A stretch of 64,000 nt of DNA from Rathayibacter_A sp036510655. GTDB lineage: Bacteria; Actinomycetota; Actinomycetes; Actinomycetales; Microbacteriaceae. Every line of letters starts with the position of its first letter. Positions within the stretch are counted from its first letter, which is position 1. Location of the stretch: positions 1 through 64,000 of the forward strand of contig DATCDQ010000008.1 of NCBI GenBank assembly GCA_036510655.1, given 5' to 3'. Shown piece by piece: positions 25,140 to 33,593 of this stretch. The notes under the pieces are model-generated. The model ran no database searches, had not been told where the DNA came from, and saw only the letters and a program-made list of their open reading frames with translations. The position numbers and the translations under genes are program-made.

Positions 25140-26525
25140 TCAGCCCGCGGCCTGCGACAGGTTGCGGTCTATGGTTTGCGCGGCCGTACTGATCAGCTGC
25201 TTGATGTTCGCGTTCTGATCAGTCAGCACCTTCTGCACAACGGGATCCAACGCTGCATAGGTGTTCTGCGCATCCGCGGGCTCCGGGATCAGCGGCAGCG
25301 TCGACGACGTGTAGCCCTTGAACTGGTCGAGCGGCACGTTGATGTAGTCCTTGATCCAACCGAGGTAGCGACTATTGATGCTGTCCGCCACCGGAGGCAG
25401 GCCCGGAGTTCCGACCGCTTTGTTCGAAGCGGAGTCCGCCTTGGCGCCCGCCACTGCGGTGGTCTTGTCGAAGTATTTCTCGAACTCCTTGAACTTAACC
25501 CACTTTGCTGCCGCCAGAAGCTGGTTCGGGGTCGCCTTCGCATTGAACATCGCGATCGTGCCACCCGTGAGCGTACCGTTCGTGCCGTTCGCCTGCGGCA
25601 GCGCACTCTGACCGAAATCAGCAGGCTTCATGCCATAGGTCGGAATCGCCTGAGTGTAGATGTCCGGCGCCTGCAGCACCATGCCGATCTTGCCGGCCGA
25701 GAAGGACTTGCGGATATCATCTTGGTTGTATAGGAACTGGCTACCCATCGAGTTGTCCACCCAGCGCATGTTGTGCAGCAATTGCAGCGCCTGCTCGGTA
25801 GCCGGCCCCATGTCGGTCTTGGTCCCCGCCTTGTTCGTGACAGTGCCACCCATGCTGTAGGTCATGGTGGTGAGCATCCAGCCACCGGTGTTGTTCGTGG
25901 TCAGCTGTGCATAGCCGGCGACCCCGGGCACGTTGTCGTGGATCTGCTTGGCGTCAGCGCGCACCTCGTCCCAGGTGGTCGGCGGCTTGTTCGGGTCGAG
26001 TCCGGCCTTGGTGAAGATCGCACGGTTGTATGAGATTCCGACCGAGAACAGACCGTACGGCACGGTATAGACATCGCCCTTGCTGTCTTTGACGTTGTTC
26101 AAGGCGAGCGGGTTCAGTTCGCCGAGCAGGCCGGCCTGTTTGAGATACGGCGTCATGTTCGGCAGCTGGTGATTGGCGATGAGTTGTTTGCTGTAGGTCA
26201 GCGAGACGTTCATTGTGGTCGGCAACGTGCCACCGGCCAGCTTCGCCTGGAACGTCTGAGCCTGCCAGTATTCGGTCGACGGCTTGACGGTGATGTTGGG
26301 ATTGGCTTTCTCGAACTGTTGGACCATCGTGAGAAAGTTGGCCCGGTCCGCAGCCTTGTCGGCGGTCGGCTCATCGCCGACTGTGATGGTGACTTTCGCG
26401 TTCGGATCCGCCTTCGATGCGTCTGTGCTCGCTGAGCCTGTTCCGCCGGCGGAGCACGCCGTCAACGCGGTAAGGATCCCGATCGTTCCGACTGCGAGCG
26501 TGAGCCGCAGGTTCTGTTTCTTCAT
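25140..26525 (-). CDS. ABC transporter sugar-binding lipoprotein (CUT1 type)
   Basis: 461 residues. Lipoprotein signal: MKKQNLRLTLAVGTIGILTA with lipobox LTAC just after, then a Ser/Ala-rich tether. The mature part is an SBP_bac_1 fold (LNPLALNNVKDSKGDVYTVP, an aromatic-rich cleft, ANVKQ-like tail). It captures the extracellular sugar or oligosaccharide and delivers it to the two permeases. First gene of the minus-strand operon, divergent from the beta-helix enzyme gene with near-identical promoter boxes. Confidence 0.93.
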   Translation of the reverse strand: MKKQNLRLTLAVGTIGILTALTACSAGGTGSASTDASKADPNAKVTITVGDEPTADKAADRANFLTMVQQFEKANPNITVKPSTEYWQAQTFQAKLAGGTLPTTMNVSLTYSKQLIANHQLPNMTPYLKQAGLLGELNPLALNNVKDSKGDVYTVPYGLFSVGISYNRAIFTKAGLDPNKPPTTWDEVRADAKQIHDNVPGVAGYAQLTTNNTGGWMLTTMTYSMGGTVTNKAGTKTDMGPATEQALQLLHNMRWVDNSMGSQFLYNQDDIRKSFSAGKIGMVLQAPDIYTQAIPTYGMKPADFGQSALPQANGTNGTLTGGTIAMFNAKATPNQLLAAAKWVKFKEFEKYFDKTTAVAGAKADSASNKAVGTPGLPPVADSINSRYLGWIKDYINVPLDQFKGYTSSTLPLIPEPADAQNTYAALDPVVQKVLTDQNANIKQLISTAAQTIDRNLSQAAG

Positions 26526-26589
26526 TGAAACTCCCGTGAGTTTGTGTGAGTTGTGGATGGTGTGGTGCCAAGGGCCGAACCCTTGTGGA

Positions 26590-26619
26590 ACTATAAAACC
26601 ATAAGTGTTACTAAGTCAA
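26590..26619 (-). promoter_or_regulatory. Promoter of the sugar-binding-protein operon
   Basis: On the minus strand TTGACT (26619-26614), 18 bp, TATAGT (26595-26590). The spacer is nearly identical to that of the divergent promoter (shared TAACA and TGGTTT words), suggesting that a regulator recognises it. Confidence 0.6.
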
Positions 26620-26735
26620 CAGAACTCCGCAAATTGTCCTTCACGGTTTTCCAACCGCTTCAGACCGCTCAGAGGCGCCCGAATACGCAGGCAAACCCGA
26701 GAATTCCGCAACTTTCATAAATTCGGCGCAAAGCA

Positions 26736-26765
26736 TTGACTTAATAACATTGTTGGTTTTATATG
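26736..26765 (+). promoter_or_regulatory. Promoter of the beta-helix polysaccharidase gene
   Basis: TTGACT (26736-26741), 18 bp, TATATG (26760-26765). About 24 of 30 bases match the divergent promoter when each is read on its own strand. Confidence 0.6.
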
Positions 26766-26840
26766 GGTTCGACCCCGGCGCAGCGGATGCGACCGGGATG
26801 TCGTCAATCAGCCACAGTCAGCATCACAAGGAGAAATCGA

Positions 26841-28712
26841 ATGGCAAAGGAGCAAGACTTCTTCCGGCGGCCTGTCACGCGGCGCGCCGTTCTCGGCGGG
26901 ATCGCAGGAGCCACCGCGCTCACCGGCCTGGCATCGTTTGGGCCGTCAGTGACCCCGGCCAACGCGAGCACAGCCAATGACGGCAGGACCTACGCGAACG
27001 CCGGCGCCACCACACCGTTCATGACGATCGGAGCCGAATCAGGCACGCTCGGCGGGGGTGCACGCATCCGCTCGTTCAGCCCAGGGATGCTTGTTCCGGC
27101 CGTTGCGACGCTCGAGTTGGAAGCATCGGGCTATGCCCTGGTCGAACTGAAGAGCATCGGCGATTCGGTGACCATCGCCAACGACACAAAAGTGACCGCG
27201 AATACGATCGTGGTTCGTGCGTCAATACCGGATGCGCCGACGGGCGGAGGCATCACCGCAACCCTGAACCTGTACGTCGACGGAGTGTTCCGGCAAGCGC
27301 TCACTCTGAGTTCCGCGCAAGCGTGGATCTACCGCAATTCGTCGACCACGCCCGATAACCCGAACGGCGGCGGAACGCCCTATCGCTTCTACAACGAGTT
27401 CCCCTTCTGGCTCACGGGAGCTCCGATCGCGCCCGGCAGCACGATCACCCTTCGCAAAGATGCCGACAACACAGCAACGGTCTACGACATCGATTGCATC
27501 GACCTCGAGAACGTCTCGGGCCCGCTGGAACGGCCCGCAGGCGCGCTGTCCGTCATTGATTTCGGGGCCGACCCGACGTTCCAGAAGGACTCGACCGTCG
27601 CCATCCAAAACGCCGTGAACGAAGCCCGGGCGCAGGGCCGCACCGTGTGGATTCCGCAGGGCAAATACCTGACGAACAGCTTGGCGCCGACACCGCTGGA
27701 CTTCACCGGCGTGACGGTGAACGGGTCAGGAATGTGGCATTCGATCATCTACCGCAACGTCCCGTCCACGCCGGTGGTGCGCTGGCGGTCCGAGATCCTC
27801 ATCGGATCGGGCACCACGTTGACCGACATCCAGATCGATTCCAATGCGCCCACGAGAAACCTCGGGGTCACCGGGGGTTCAGACTACGGCGTCAACGCCA
27901 GTGGCGCCGACGGGTGGCTGATCGACCGCATGTGGACGCGGCACTGCGACGCCAATTGGTTGTCCGGCAGCAACGCGACAATTCAGAACTGCCGAACTGG
28001 CGACGGGTATGGCGACGGATTCAACGTCAACAACAGCAACACCCCGAATCCCGACAAATTGGCGCACAACATGACGGTTCGAAACAATTTCGCCCGGGGA
28101 ACCGGCGACGACTCATTCGCCGTGTATTCCGATTCCGGTGCGAGTGGAACCAACGGCCAGGTGCGTCGAGTGCGCATCGTCAACAACACGGCGGTCGCGC
28201 CGTGGTGGGCGAACGGCATCCGCGTCGCCGGCGGCCAGGACATCGAGATATTCGACAATGTGGTTGACACCGTCTCCGCCAACAGCGCCATGGACATCGG
28301 CGTGTACGGTGACAGCGGGCATCCGTTGGAGTCCTGCCTGGTCAACGGGAACGTTCTGCTCGGCGGTGGCGGCTGGAACACTGTCCGTCATGGCGTGCGG
28401 ATCAGTTCGCCTGCGAGTACCTCCAGGTTTCCGACCGCGCACACGAATGTGTCGATGACGAACAATCTGATGCGCGGATCCCTTCGTTCTGGCCTGTTCA
28501 TCGACCACACCTACGACGACGTGACGCTCACGAACAACACGATCGACGCGCCAGCGAATCAGGGCGTCTACATCAACTCTGGCGTCATCGGCAATGGATT
28601 GTTCATCCACACCACTGTTCAGAATCTGCGCAGCGGTCAGGCCGCGTACCAGAACGACTCGCCTGCGACATTTGCAGCGACGTTGACGAACAATTCCTGG
28701 CAGGCGCACTAG
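26841..28712 (+). CDS. Tat-exported right-handed beta-helix polysaccharidase (GH87-like)
   Basis: About 623 residues. Twin-arginine signal (RRPVTRRAVLGG, hydrophobic stretch, ANAST cleavage region). Residues about 50-215 form a carbohydrate-binding-like beta-sandwich (LVELKSIGDSVTIAN, LNLYVDGVFRQALTLSSAQA). From about residue 230 comes a parallel beta-helix, opening with SVIDFGADPTFQKDSTVAIQ and TVWIPQGKYL and continuing as coils rich in NNxF and GDG/GDD (GDGYGDGFNV, GTGDDSFAVY). That layout resembles GH87 alpha-1,3-glucanases (mycodextranase) but also other beta-helix hydrolases or lyases; candidate catalytic Asp residues sit in those turns. ATG 26841 follows AAGGAGA. Presumably releases the sugar imported by the divergent ABC system. 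Confidence 0.78.
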   Translation: MAKEQDFFRRPVTRRAVLGGIAGATALTGLASFGPSVTPANASTANDGRTYANAGATTPFMTIGAESGTLGGGARIRSFSPGMLVPAVATLELEASGYALVELKSIGDSVTIANDTKVTANTIVVRASIPDAPTGGGITATLNLYVDGVFRQALTLSSAQAWIYRNSSTTPDNPNGGGTPYRFYNEFPFWLTGAPIAPGSTITLRKDADNTATVYDIDCIDLENVSGPLERPAGALSVIDFGADPTFQKDSTVAIQNAVNEARAQGRTVWIPQGKYLTNSLAPTPLDFTGVTVNGSGMWHSIIYRNVPSTPVVRWRSEILIGSGTTLTDIQIDSNAPTRNLGVTGGSDYGVNASGADGWLIDRMWTRHCDANWLSGSNATIQNCRTGDGYGDGFNVNNSNTPNPDKLAHNMTVRNNFARGTGDDSFAVYSDSGASGTNGQVRRVRIVNNTAVAPWWANGIRVAGGQDIEIFDNVVDTVSANSAMDIGVYGDSGHPLESCLVNGNVLLGGGGWNTVRHGVRISSPASTSRFPTAHTNVSMTNNLMRGSLRSGLFIDHTYDDVTLTNNTIDAPANQGVYINSGVIGNGLFIHTTVQNLRSGQAAYQNDSPATFAATLTNNSWQAH

Positions 28713-28724
28713 CACCCTCGACCT

Positions 28725-28759
28725 GCGTGCGGCCCTAGCCTGGCAGTGGGGCCGCACGC
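28725..28759 (+). terminator. Hairpin between the beta-helix and isomerase genes
   Basis: GCGTGCGGCCC (28725-28735) pairs perfectly with 28749-28759 across a 13-nt loop, 12 bp after the stop. Probably attenuates transcription into the intracellular enzymes. Confidence 0.65.
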
Positions 28760-28824
28760 GGGGCAGCAGCGGCAGGGCCGCAATCTGAGCGCCGCAGCAG
28801 AAGAAGAACAAAGGAGAGAGATAG

Positions 28825-29682
28825 ATGACGAGGATCGGCGTGCAGGGAACCTTGCTCGTGGACGAGATCGCACGGTCGGGGATCTTCGAGACTCTCCGCT
28901 CGGTGAGCAAGATCGGCTATCACGCGCTCGAAGTCGCCGGTATGGCGATGACGCCCGAGAACGTCGCGGAGCTGGAGAGGGCGCGCACAGAACTCGGCAT
29001 GGACATCGCCTCGATCTCGGGGTCGCTTGCACCCGCAGGAAGCGGCGGCGAATCACTGACGACCCAGTTCGACAAGTACGTCGATGACGCTCAGCGACTC
29101 GGTGCGACCATGATCAGGGTCGGCATGCTTCCGGCTGAGGCCATGGCGTCGACGGCAATGCTGCTCGAGTTCTGCGATCGCAGCAACGACGTGGCCGCGC
29201 GGCTTCGAGAGCACGGCATCAGGCTGTACTACCACAACCACCACATCGACTTCACGAAGTACGACGGGCGGTACTTACTGGACGTTATCGCGGAACGCGC
29301 TCCGCTGGTCGGCTTCGAAGTCGACGTGCACTGGGTGCAGCGCGGTGGCCTCGACCCGGTCGCCACGCTGAAGAAGTATGGAGAGCGCGTCGCCATGGTT
29401 CACCTGAAGGACTACCGGATCGGGCGCATCTCCGCCAGTGCGTTCGACGAGCTCGACGCGGGTGACCGAACCGCCTTCAATGCTGAACTGGCCACGGTGG
29501 TGCAGTTTGCCGAAGTCGGCGAAGGCAACCTCGACTTCGCTTCGATCATTCCGGTGAGTCAGCAGATCGGCGCGCAGTATTTGCTCGTCGAGCAAGACGA
29601 ACACTACGGTCGCACACCGCTCGAGTGTCTGCAGACCTCTTACGACAACATTGTCGCGCTGGGCTACGGACACCTGTTCTAG
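28825..29682 (+). CDS. Sugar phosphate isomerase/epimerase (xylose-isomerase-like TIM barrel)
   Basis: 285 residues. AP-endonuclease-2/xylose-isomerase-like barrel: GYHALEVAGM, a metal-site YHNHHIDF, GFEVDVHWVQRGG, HLKDYR and LVEQDE, the usual Glu/Asp/His/Glu set. Members epimerise or isomerise keto-sugars, inosose or 3-keto-glycosides. ATG follows AAAGGAGAG. It lies 56 bp before the second Gfo/Idh gene; that pairing is typical of 3-keto-sugar or inositol-type catabolism. Confidence 0.9.
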   Translation: MTRIGVQGTLLVDEIARSGIFETLRSVSKIGYHALEVAGMAMTPENVAELERARTELGMDIASISGSLAPAGSGGESLTTQFDKYVDDAQRLGATMIRVGMLPAEAMASTAMLLEFCDRSNDVAARLREHGIRLYYHNHHIDFTKYDGRYLLDVIAERAPLVGFEVDVHWVQRGGLDPVATLKKYGERVAMVHLKDYRIGRISASAFDELDAGDRTAFNAELATVVQFAEVGEGNLDFASIIPVSQQIGAQYLLVEQDEHYGRTPLECLQTSYDNIVALGYGHLF

Positions 29683-29738
29683 CCCTGCCGCGGCCTTCAC
29701 AGCACAACCTTGACAGCAAAACGAATGGAGCAATTTTC

Positions 29739-30908
29739 GTGGCGGACAACGTACGTTTGGGCATCATTGGGCTCGGAATACAAGGGTCGATCTATGCGAG
29801 ATACCTCGCCGATGCGTTGATACCAGAACTGACCCTCGGCGCCATCGCCGACACCGATCCGGCGAAAGCCGCCATCGCGGCCGCGGACTACCCGGGTGTG
29901 CCCTTCTTCGATGACTACGTCTCCCTGCTCGATTCCGGCACGGTCGACGCGGTCGTCACGACCGTTCCGCACTATTTGCACCCCCAGATCGGCATCGATG
30001 CGCTGGAACGGAGCATCCATGTGCTGATCGAGAAACCGGCCGGCGTCTACACGAAACAGGTTGCGGAACTGAACGCCTTCGCGGCGACCAAACCCGATCT
30101 GACGTTCGCCATTATGTTCAACCAGCGAAACAACCCGCTCTATCGCAGGCTCAAGGAGATTGTCGCGAACGGTGAAATCGGGGCCATCCGGCGCACCAAC
30201 TGGATCATCACCACCTGGTGGCGCACGCAGGGCTATTACGATCAGAGCGCGTGGCGCGCCACCTGGGGCGGAGAAGGCGGCGGGGTGCTGGTCAACCAGG
30301 CGCCGCATCAACTCGATCTGTGGCAGTGGATCTGCGGCGTTCCGAAGTCCGTGTACTCCAAGGTCGCGTACGGGTTCCGCCGCGACATCGCCGTCGAAGA
30401 CGAGGTGACGGCCCTCGTCGACTACGGCAACGGAGCAACCGGCGTATTCGTTACTGCCACACACGACATGATCGGCACCGACCGGCTGGAGATCCTCGGC
30501 GACCAGGGCAAGATCGTCGTCGAAGACAGCAAAACGGCGACGGTCACGCGATTCGCAAAACCCGAACGAGAACTCAGCGGCGTCCACCACGACGAGTACT
30601 TTTCCGAAGGTCGCACCGCCGCGGACTATTCCACGGAAGAGACGATCGAGTTCGAATCAGCGTGGGGCGACCAGCACGCGGGCGTATTGCAGAACTTCGC
30701 TGCGCACATCCTGCATGGAACGCCGTTGTTCGCGCCCGGGTCCGACGGCATCATGGGTGTTCGGCTCGCCAACGCGATCCACCTCTCCAGCTGGCTCGGC
30801 AAGGAGGTTCCGCTGGATTTCGACGACGACGAGTTTCTCGCACTATTGAACGAGCGCATCCGCGATGAGGGAAAATATCCCGAATCACTGCTCCCGGTGG
30901 TCGAGTAG
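29739..30908 (+). CDS. Gfo/Idh/MocA family oxidoreductase
   Basis: 389 residues. NAD-binding RLGIIGLGIQGSIYARYL, EKPAGVY motif, substrate domain with WWRTQGYYDQSAWRATWGGE and GGVLVNQAPHQLDLW. Start GTG 29739 with TGGAG upstream. The last codons (PVVE-stop) are made by the dispersed repeat that begins here (GGTGGTCGAGTAG), so the repeat supplies the stop codon. It works with the preceding isomerase in sugar oxidation (inferred). Confidence 0.92.
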   Translation: MADNVRLGIIGLGIQGSIYARYLADALIPELTLGAIADTDPAKAAIAAADYPGVPFFDDYVSLLDSGTVDAVVTTVPHYLHPQIGIDALERSIHVLIEKPAGVYTKQVAELNAFAATKPDLTFAIMFNQRNNPLYRRLKEIVANGEIGAIRRTNWIITTWWRTQGYYDQSAWRATWGGEGGGVLVNQAPHQLDLWQWICGVPKSVYSKVAYGFRRDIAVEDEVTALVDYGNGATGVFVTATHDMIGTDRLEILGDQGKIVVEDSKTATVTRFAKPERELSGVHHDEYFSEGRTAADYSTEETIEFESAWGDQHAGVLQNFAAHILHGTPLFAPGSDGIMGVRLANAIHLSSWLGKEVPLDFDDDEFLALLNERIRDEGKYPESLLPVVE

Positions 30909-31008
30909 CGCATGAGCGCAGCGAATACGCGTATCGAGACCCACACAGGCGTCGATGGGTCTCGATACGCCCGCTCGCTGCGCTCGCAGGCTACTCGACC
31001 AACGACTC
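30893..31008. repeat. Inverted pair of TACTCGACCACC-type repeats between convergent genes
   Basis: GGTGGTCGAGTAGCGCATG, CGTATCGAGACCC, then GGTCTCGATACGCCCGCTCG and GCTACTCGACCAACG. The two halves are complementary and can form one long stem. Each end provides the stop codon of the adjacent convergent gene (Gfo/Idh ends PVVE, monooxygenase ends SLVE), so it probably doubles as a bidirectional terminator. Confidence 0.9.
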
Positions 31009-32388
31009 CTGGTAGCGAAAGCTCGCGCCCTTGTGCTCGGCGGGCAGCCGGTCGCCACGTCCGTGCAGCTTCTGCCGGAGCGTACCCGGCGTGTACTCCG
31101 TCTGGTACGCACCGCGCTTCTGCAGTTCGGGGACGACGAATTCCACAACGTCCTCGAACGTCCCGGGTGTGATGGCGTATGCAAGGTTAAAGCCGTCGAC
31201 ATCCGTCTCGGCCACCCACTCCTGAAGCTGGTCCGCGATCTCCGCGCCCGACCCGACGATGAACGGCCCAAGCCCGCCGATCGCACCTTGCGTGCCGATG
31301 TCGCCGACGGTCCACTCGCCGCCGTCTTCGTTGGCTCGCTGATAGTTGGCGACGACCGACTGGATGGCGTTGCTCTTCACGTTGCCGATCGGCTCGTCCA
31401 GACCATACCCGGAGAGGTCGACGCCCATCCAGCCAGACATGAACGTGAGCGCACCCTCCGCGGACGCGTACGACAGATAGTCCTCGTATTTGGCCTGGGC
31501 CTTCTCGGGCGTGGCATCCGTGATGATCGTGAGCAACGTGTATATCCGCGCCGAGTAACGTCCGCGGCCGGCTGCCTCCAACGCATCCCGGATCTTCGTC
31601 ACCGTTGCCTTCAGGCCTTCTTTGGTCGAGGCCGCCACGAAGATCGCCTCCGCGTTGCCGGCCGCGAACGCGATGCCGCGGGAGGATGCGCCGGCCTGGT
31701 AGATCACCGGCGAACGCTGCGGGCTCGGCTCCGAGATGTGGATGCCGGGCACCGTGAAGTTCTTGCCGTAGTGCCCGATTTCGTGCACCTTGCTCGGGTC
31801 GGTGAACACGCCGCTCTCACGATCGCGCACGACTGCGTCGTCTTCCCACGAGCCTTCCCACAGCTTGTAGAGCACCTCGAGGTATTCGTCCGCGTAGTCG
31901 TAGCGGTCGTCGTGCTCCAGCTGGTCGTCGTGACCCATGTTGCGCGCGGCCGACGGCAGGTAGCCGGTGACGACGTTCCACCCGATCCGCCCCTTGGTCA
32001 AGTGGTCGAGCGTGGACATCCGTCGGGCGAACGGATACGGATGCTCGTACGCCGTCCCAGCCGTCACCCCGAACCCGAGATTCTTGGTGACCAGCGCCAT
32101 CGCCGAGATGAGCATCAAGGGGTCGCCGACCGGCACCTGCGCGCCGTGCTTGATCGCAGCTTCGTTGTTGCCGCCGTACACGTCGTAGGTACCGAGCACA
32201 TCGGCGATGAAGATGCCGTCGAACTTGCCGCGCTCCAACAGCTTGGCCAATTCCGTCCAGTACTCCAGGTCGGTATAGCTGGCCGACCGGTCGTCCGGAT
32301 GCCGCCACAGCCCCGAGGACTGGTGCGCGACACAGTTCATGTCGAACGCGTTGAAACGGATCTGGCGGGGCGTGTCGGTCTCAGGCAT
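30991..32388 (-). CDS. LLM-class flavin monooxygenase (NtaA/SnaA/DszA type)
   Basis: 465 residues. Bacterial-luciferase-like barrel: IRFNAFDMNCVAHQSSGLW, ERGKFDGIFIADVLG, TLDHLTKGRIGWNVVTGYL, SPVIYQAGASSRG. The length and these motifs place it in the NtaA/SnaA/DszA/SoxA group, FMNH2-dependent enzymes that oxidise chelators, sulfur compounds or similar; a flavin reductase partner is not adjacent. The C-terminus (SLVE-stop) comes from the neighbouring repeat. Confidence 0.92.
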   Translation of the reverse strand: MPETDTPRQIRFNAFDMNCVAHQSSGLWRHPDDRSASYTDLEYWTELAKLLERGKFDGIFIADVLGTYDVYGGNNEAAIKHGAQVPVGDPLMLISAMALVTKNLGFGVTAGTAYEHPYPFARRMSTLDHLTKGRIGWNVVTGYLPSAARNMGHDDQLEHDDRYDYADEYLEVLYKLWEGSWEDDAVVRDRESGVFTDPSKVHEIGHYGKNFTVPGIHISEPSPQRSPVIYQAGASSRGIAFAAGNAEAIFVAASTKEGLKATVTKIRDALEAAGRGRYSARIYTLLTIITDATPEKAQAKYEDYLSYASAEGALTFMSGWMGVDLSGYGLDEPIGNVKSNAIQSVVANYQRANEDGGEWTVGDIGTQGAIGGLGPFIVGSGAEIADQLQEWVAETDVDGFNLAYAITPGTFEDVVEFVVPELQKRGAYQTEYTPGTLRQKLHGRGDRLPAEHKGASFRYQESLVE

Positions 32389-32454
32389 ACGACTATGGTG
32401 AAGCCGGCCGGCGGATGCTGCGACTCGCGCCGCAACACAGCGTCACACTCGCGA

Positions 32455-32512
32455 GGGCGTCCGTTTCGGACGAGCGCGTCAGGTAGAACCCGCACGCTCG
32501 TCCGAAACGGAC
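32455..32512. repeat. Palindromic repeat, TCCGTTTCGGACGAGCG core
   Basis: CGTCCGTTTCGGACGAGCGCG is followed, after GTCAGGTAGAACC, by GCACGCTCGTCCGAAACGGAC, a strong hairpin related to those at 5046 and 5700. It lies between two minus-strand genes. Confidence 0.8.
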
Positions 32513-32555
32513 ACTGTCAGTAGGCAATCCAGGCGCGACCGAGAGTGGGCTTCGC

Positions 32556-33128
32556 TCAGCGGTTAGCGTCGTAGGCGGCTTGCAGCCACCCGATCGTCTC
32601 GCTGTCGAAGTCATCCACGGACGCCAGGCCGAATCGCAGTGCGATCGCTACGTTGCCGAGACTCTTGGTCGGCACGAGTCGGCCGCCCGCAGCCTCGCTG
32701 CCGAGCCGCAGCCCGACATCGACGCGAGTGCGGGTGGTCGCTTGAACCACGGCGAAAGTGCGCCTGGGTGTGACCAGTGCCACATAGGTTTTGCGTGCTT
32801 GCACGCTGACGTCGCCGAAGCCGCTCACCACACCGATGACCGCATCGAAGATCGCCCGCAGCGCGGGCCGATCGACGTACTGCGCGTCGAACAGTTCGTC
32901 GGCGCTCGCAACGAGAAAATCCGGGTAGCCGAACGTCTCCCAGACCAGCAGCATCTGCGGGTATCCGCCCACCTGCTGCTCGCCCAGCCACAGGCGTAGC
33001 GCGGCCTCATCGGCGGGTGCTTGGGTCGCGATCTTCGCGTTCCACGCGTCGATTCCGGCTCCGGTCTGGCGTTCGAGCTGCGCACGGATTTTCTCGCGCA
33101 TGGGCTCCCAGGTCTGTACCTCGGTCAT
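32556..33128 (-). CDS. DUF4287/DUF5655 domain protein
   Basis: 190 residues. The N-terminal half (RAQLERQTGAGIDAWNAKI, LRLWLGEQQVGGYPQMLLVW) fits DUF4287; the C-terminal half (VSVQARKTYVALVTPRRTFA, VDVGLRLGS) fits DUF5655. The two are often fused in actinobacteria; biochemical function is not known. Cytoplasmic, no membrane segment. Confidence 0.8.
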   Translation of the reverse strand: MTEVQTWEPMREKIRAQLERQTGAGIDAWNAKIATQAPADEAALRLWLGEQQVGGYPQMLLVWETFGYPDFLVASADELFDAQYVDRPALRAIFDAVIGVVSGFGDVSVQARKTYVALVTPRRTFAVVQATTRTRVDVGLRLGSEAAGGRLVPTKSLGNVAIALRFGLASVDDFDSETIGWLQAAYDANR

Positions 33129-33155
33129 GCGTGCATCCTACGTGGCGCGCCGCGC

Positions 33156-33572
33156 CTACCGGCGGTCGAGCGGCCGCCAGACGACGATCTGGTTGCTGCG
33201 CCGCATTCTCGTGCCGGCCTTGAGCGAGATGACCTCGCCCTCCGAGTCGGAGGCGAAGACGCGACCACCGGGCCGATGCAGCAACTCGTCGGCGAGTGCC
33301 GCCTCGAGCTCACGCACGCGCGCAGCCAGCTGCGACACCTGATTCTCGAGCTTGATGATGCGATGGATGCCTTCCAAGCTCACCCCTTCGGCGCTGAGCC
33401 GGGAGATCTCCCGCAGTTGCACGACGTCCCGCATCGAATAACGCCGGGATTTGCCTGCGGTGCGCTGCGGCACGACCAGCCCGAGACGGTCGTACTGGCG
33501 AAGTGTCTGCGGATGCATAGCCGCGAGCTCCGCGGCGATCGCGATTGCGAACAGCGGGCTCGACTCATCCAT
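33156..33572 (-). CDS. hspR: HspR, MerR-type heat-shock repressor
   Basis: 138 residues. MerR winged helix: IAAELAAMHPQTLRQYDRLG, VVPQRTAGKSRRYSMRDVVQ, then a coiled-coil dimerisation helix (GVSLEGIHRIIKLENQVSQL) and a short tail. HspR binds HAIR sequences upstream of dnaK with DnaK as co-repressor. It is the last gene of the operon, 21 bp after dnaJ, so it represses its own operon. GAGGGG precedes the ATG. Confidence 0.95.
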   Translation of the reverse strand: MDESSPLFAIAIAAELAAMHPQTLRQYDRLGLVVPQRTAGKSRRYSMRDVVQLREISRLSAEGVSLEGIHRIIKLENQVSQLAARVRELEAALADELLHRPGGRVFASDSEGEVISLKAGTRMRRSNQIVVWRPLDRR

Positions 33573-33593
33573 CGCTGACCCCTCGTTCCATGG

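Larger units (their letters stand above)
26526..26840. other. Divergent control region of the polysaccharide island
   Basis: No gene. Contains the two mirrored promoters described below and the words CCGCAAATTGTCC (26628) and TTCCGCAACTTT (26704-26715), the latter resembling the TTTGCGCAACTT sites near the lacI-type gene. Confidence 0.6.

Noticed and set aside
26841..28712. Calling the beta-helix protein a pectate lyase
   Set aside because: The opening DFGAD...TVAIQ...TVWIPQGKY segment and the N-terminal binding domain fit GH87-type hydrolases at least as well; no lyase-specific Arg/Ca site could be pinned down, so the call is left as GH87-like.
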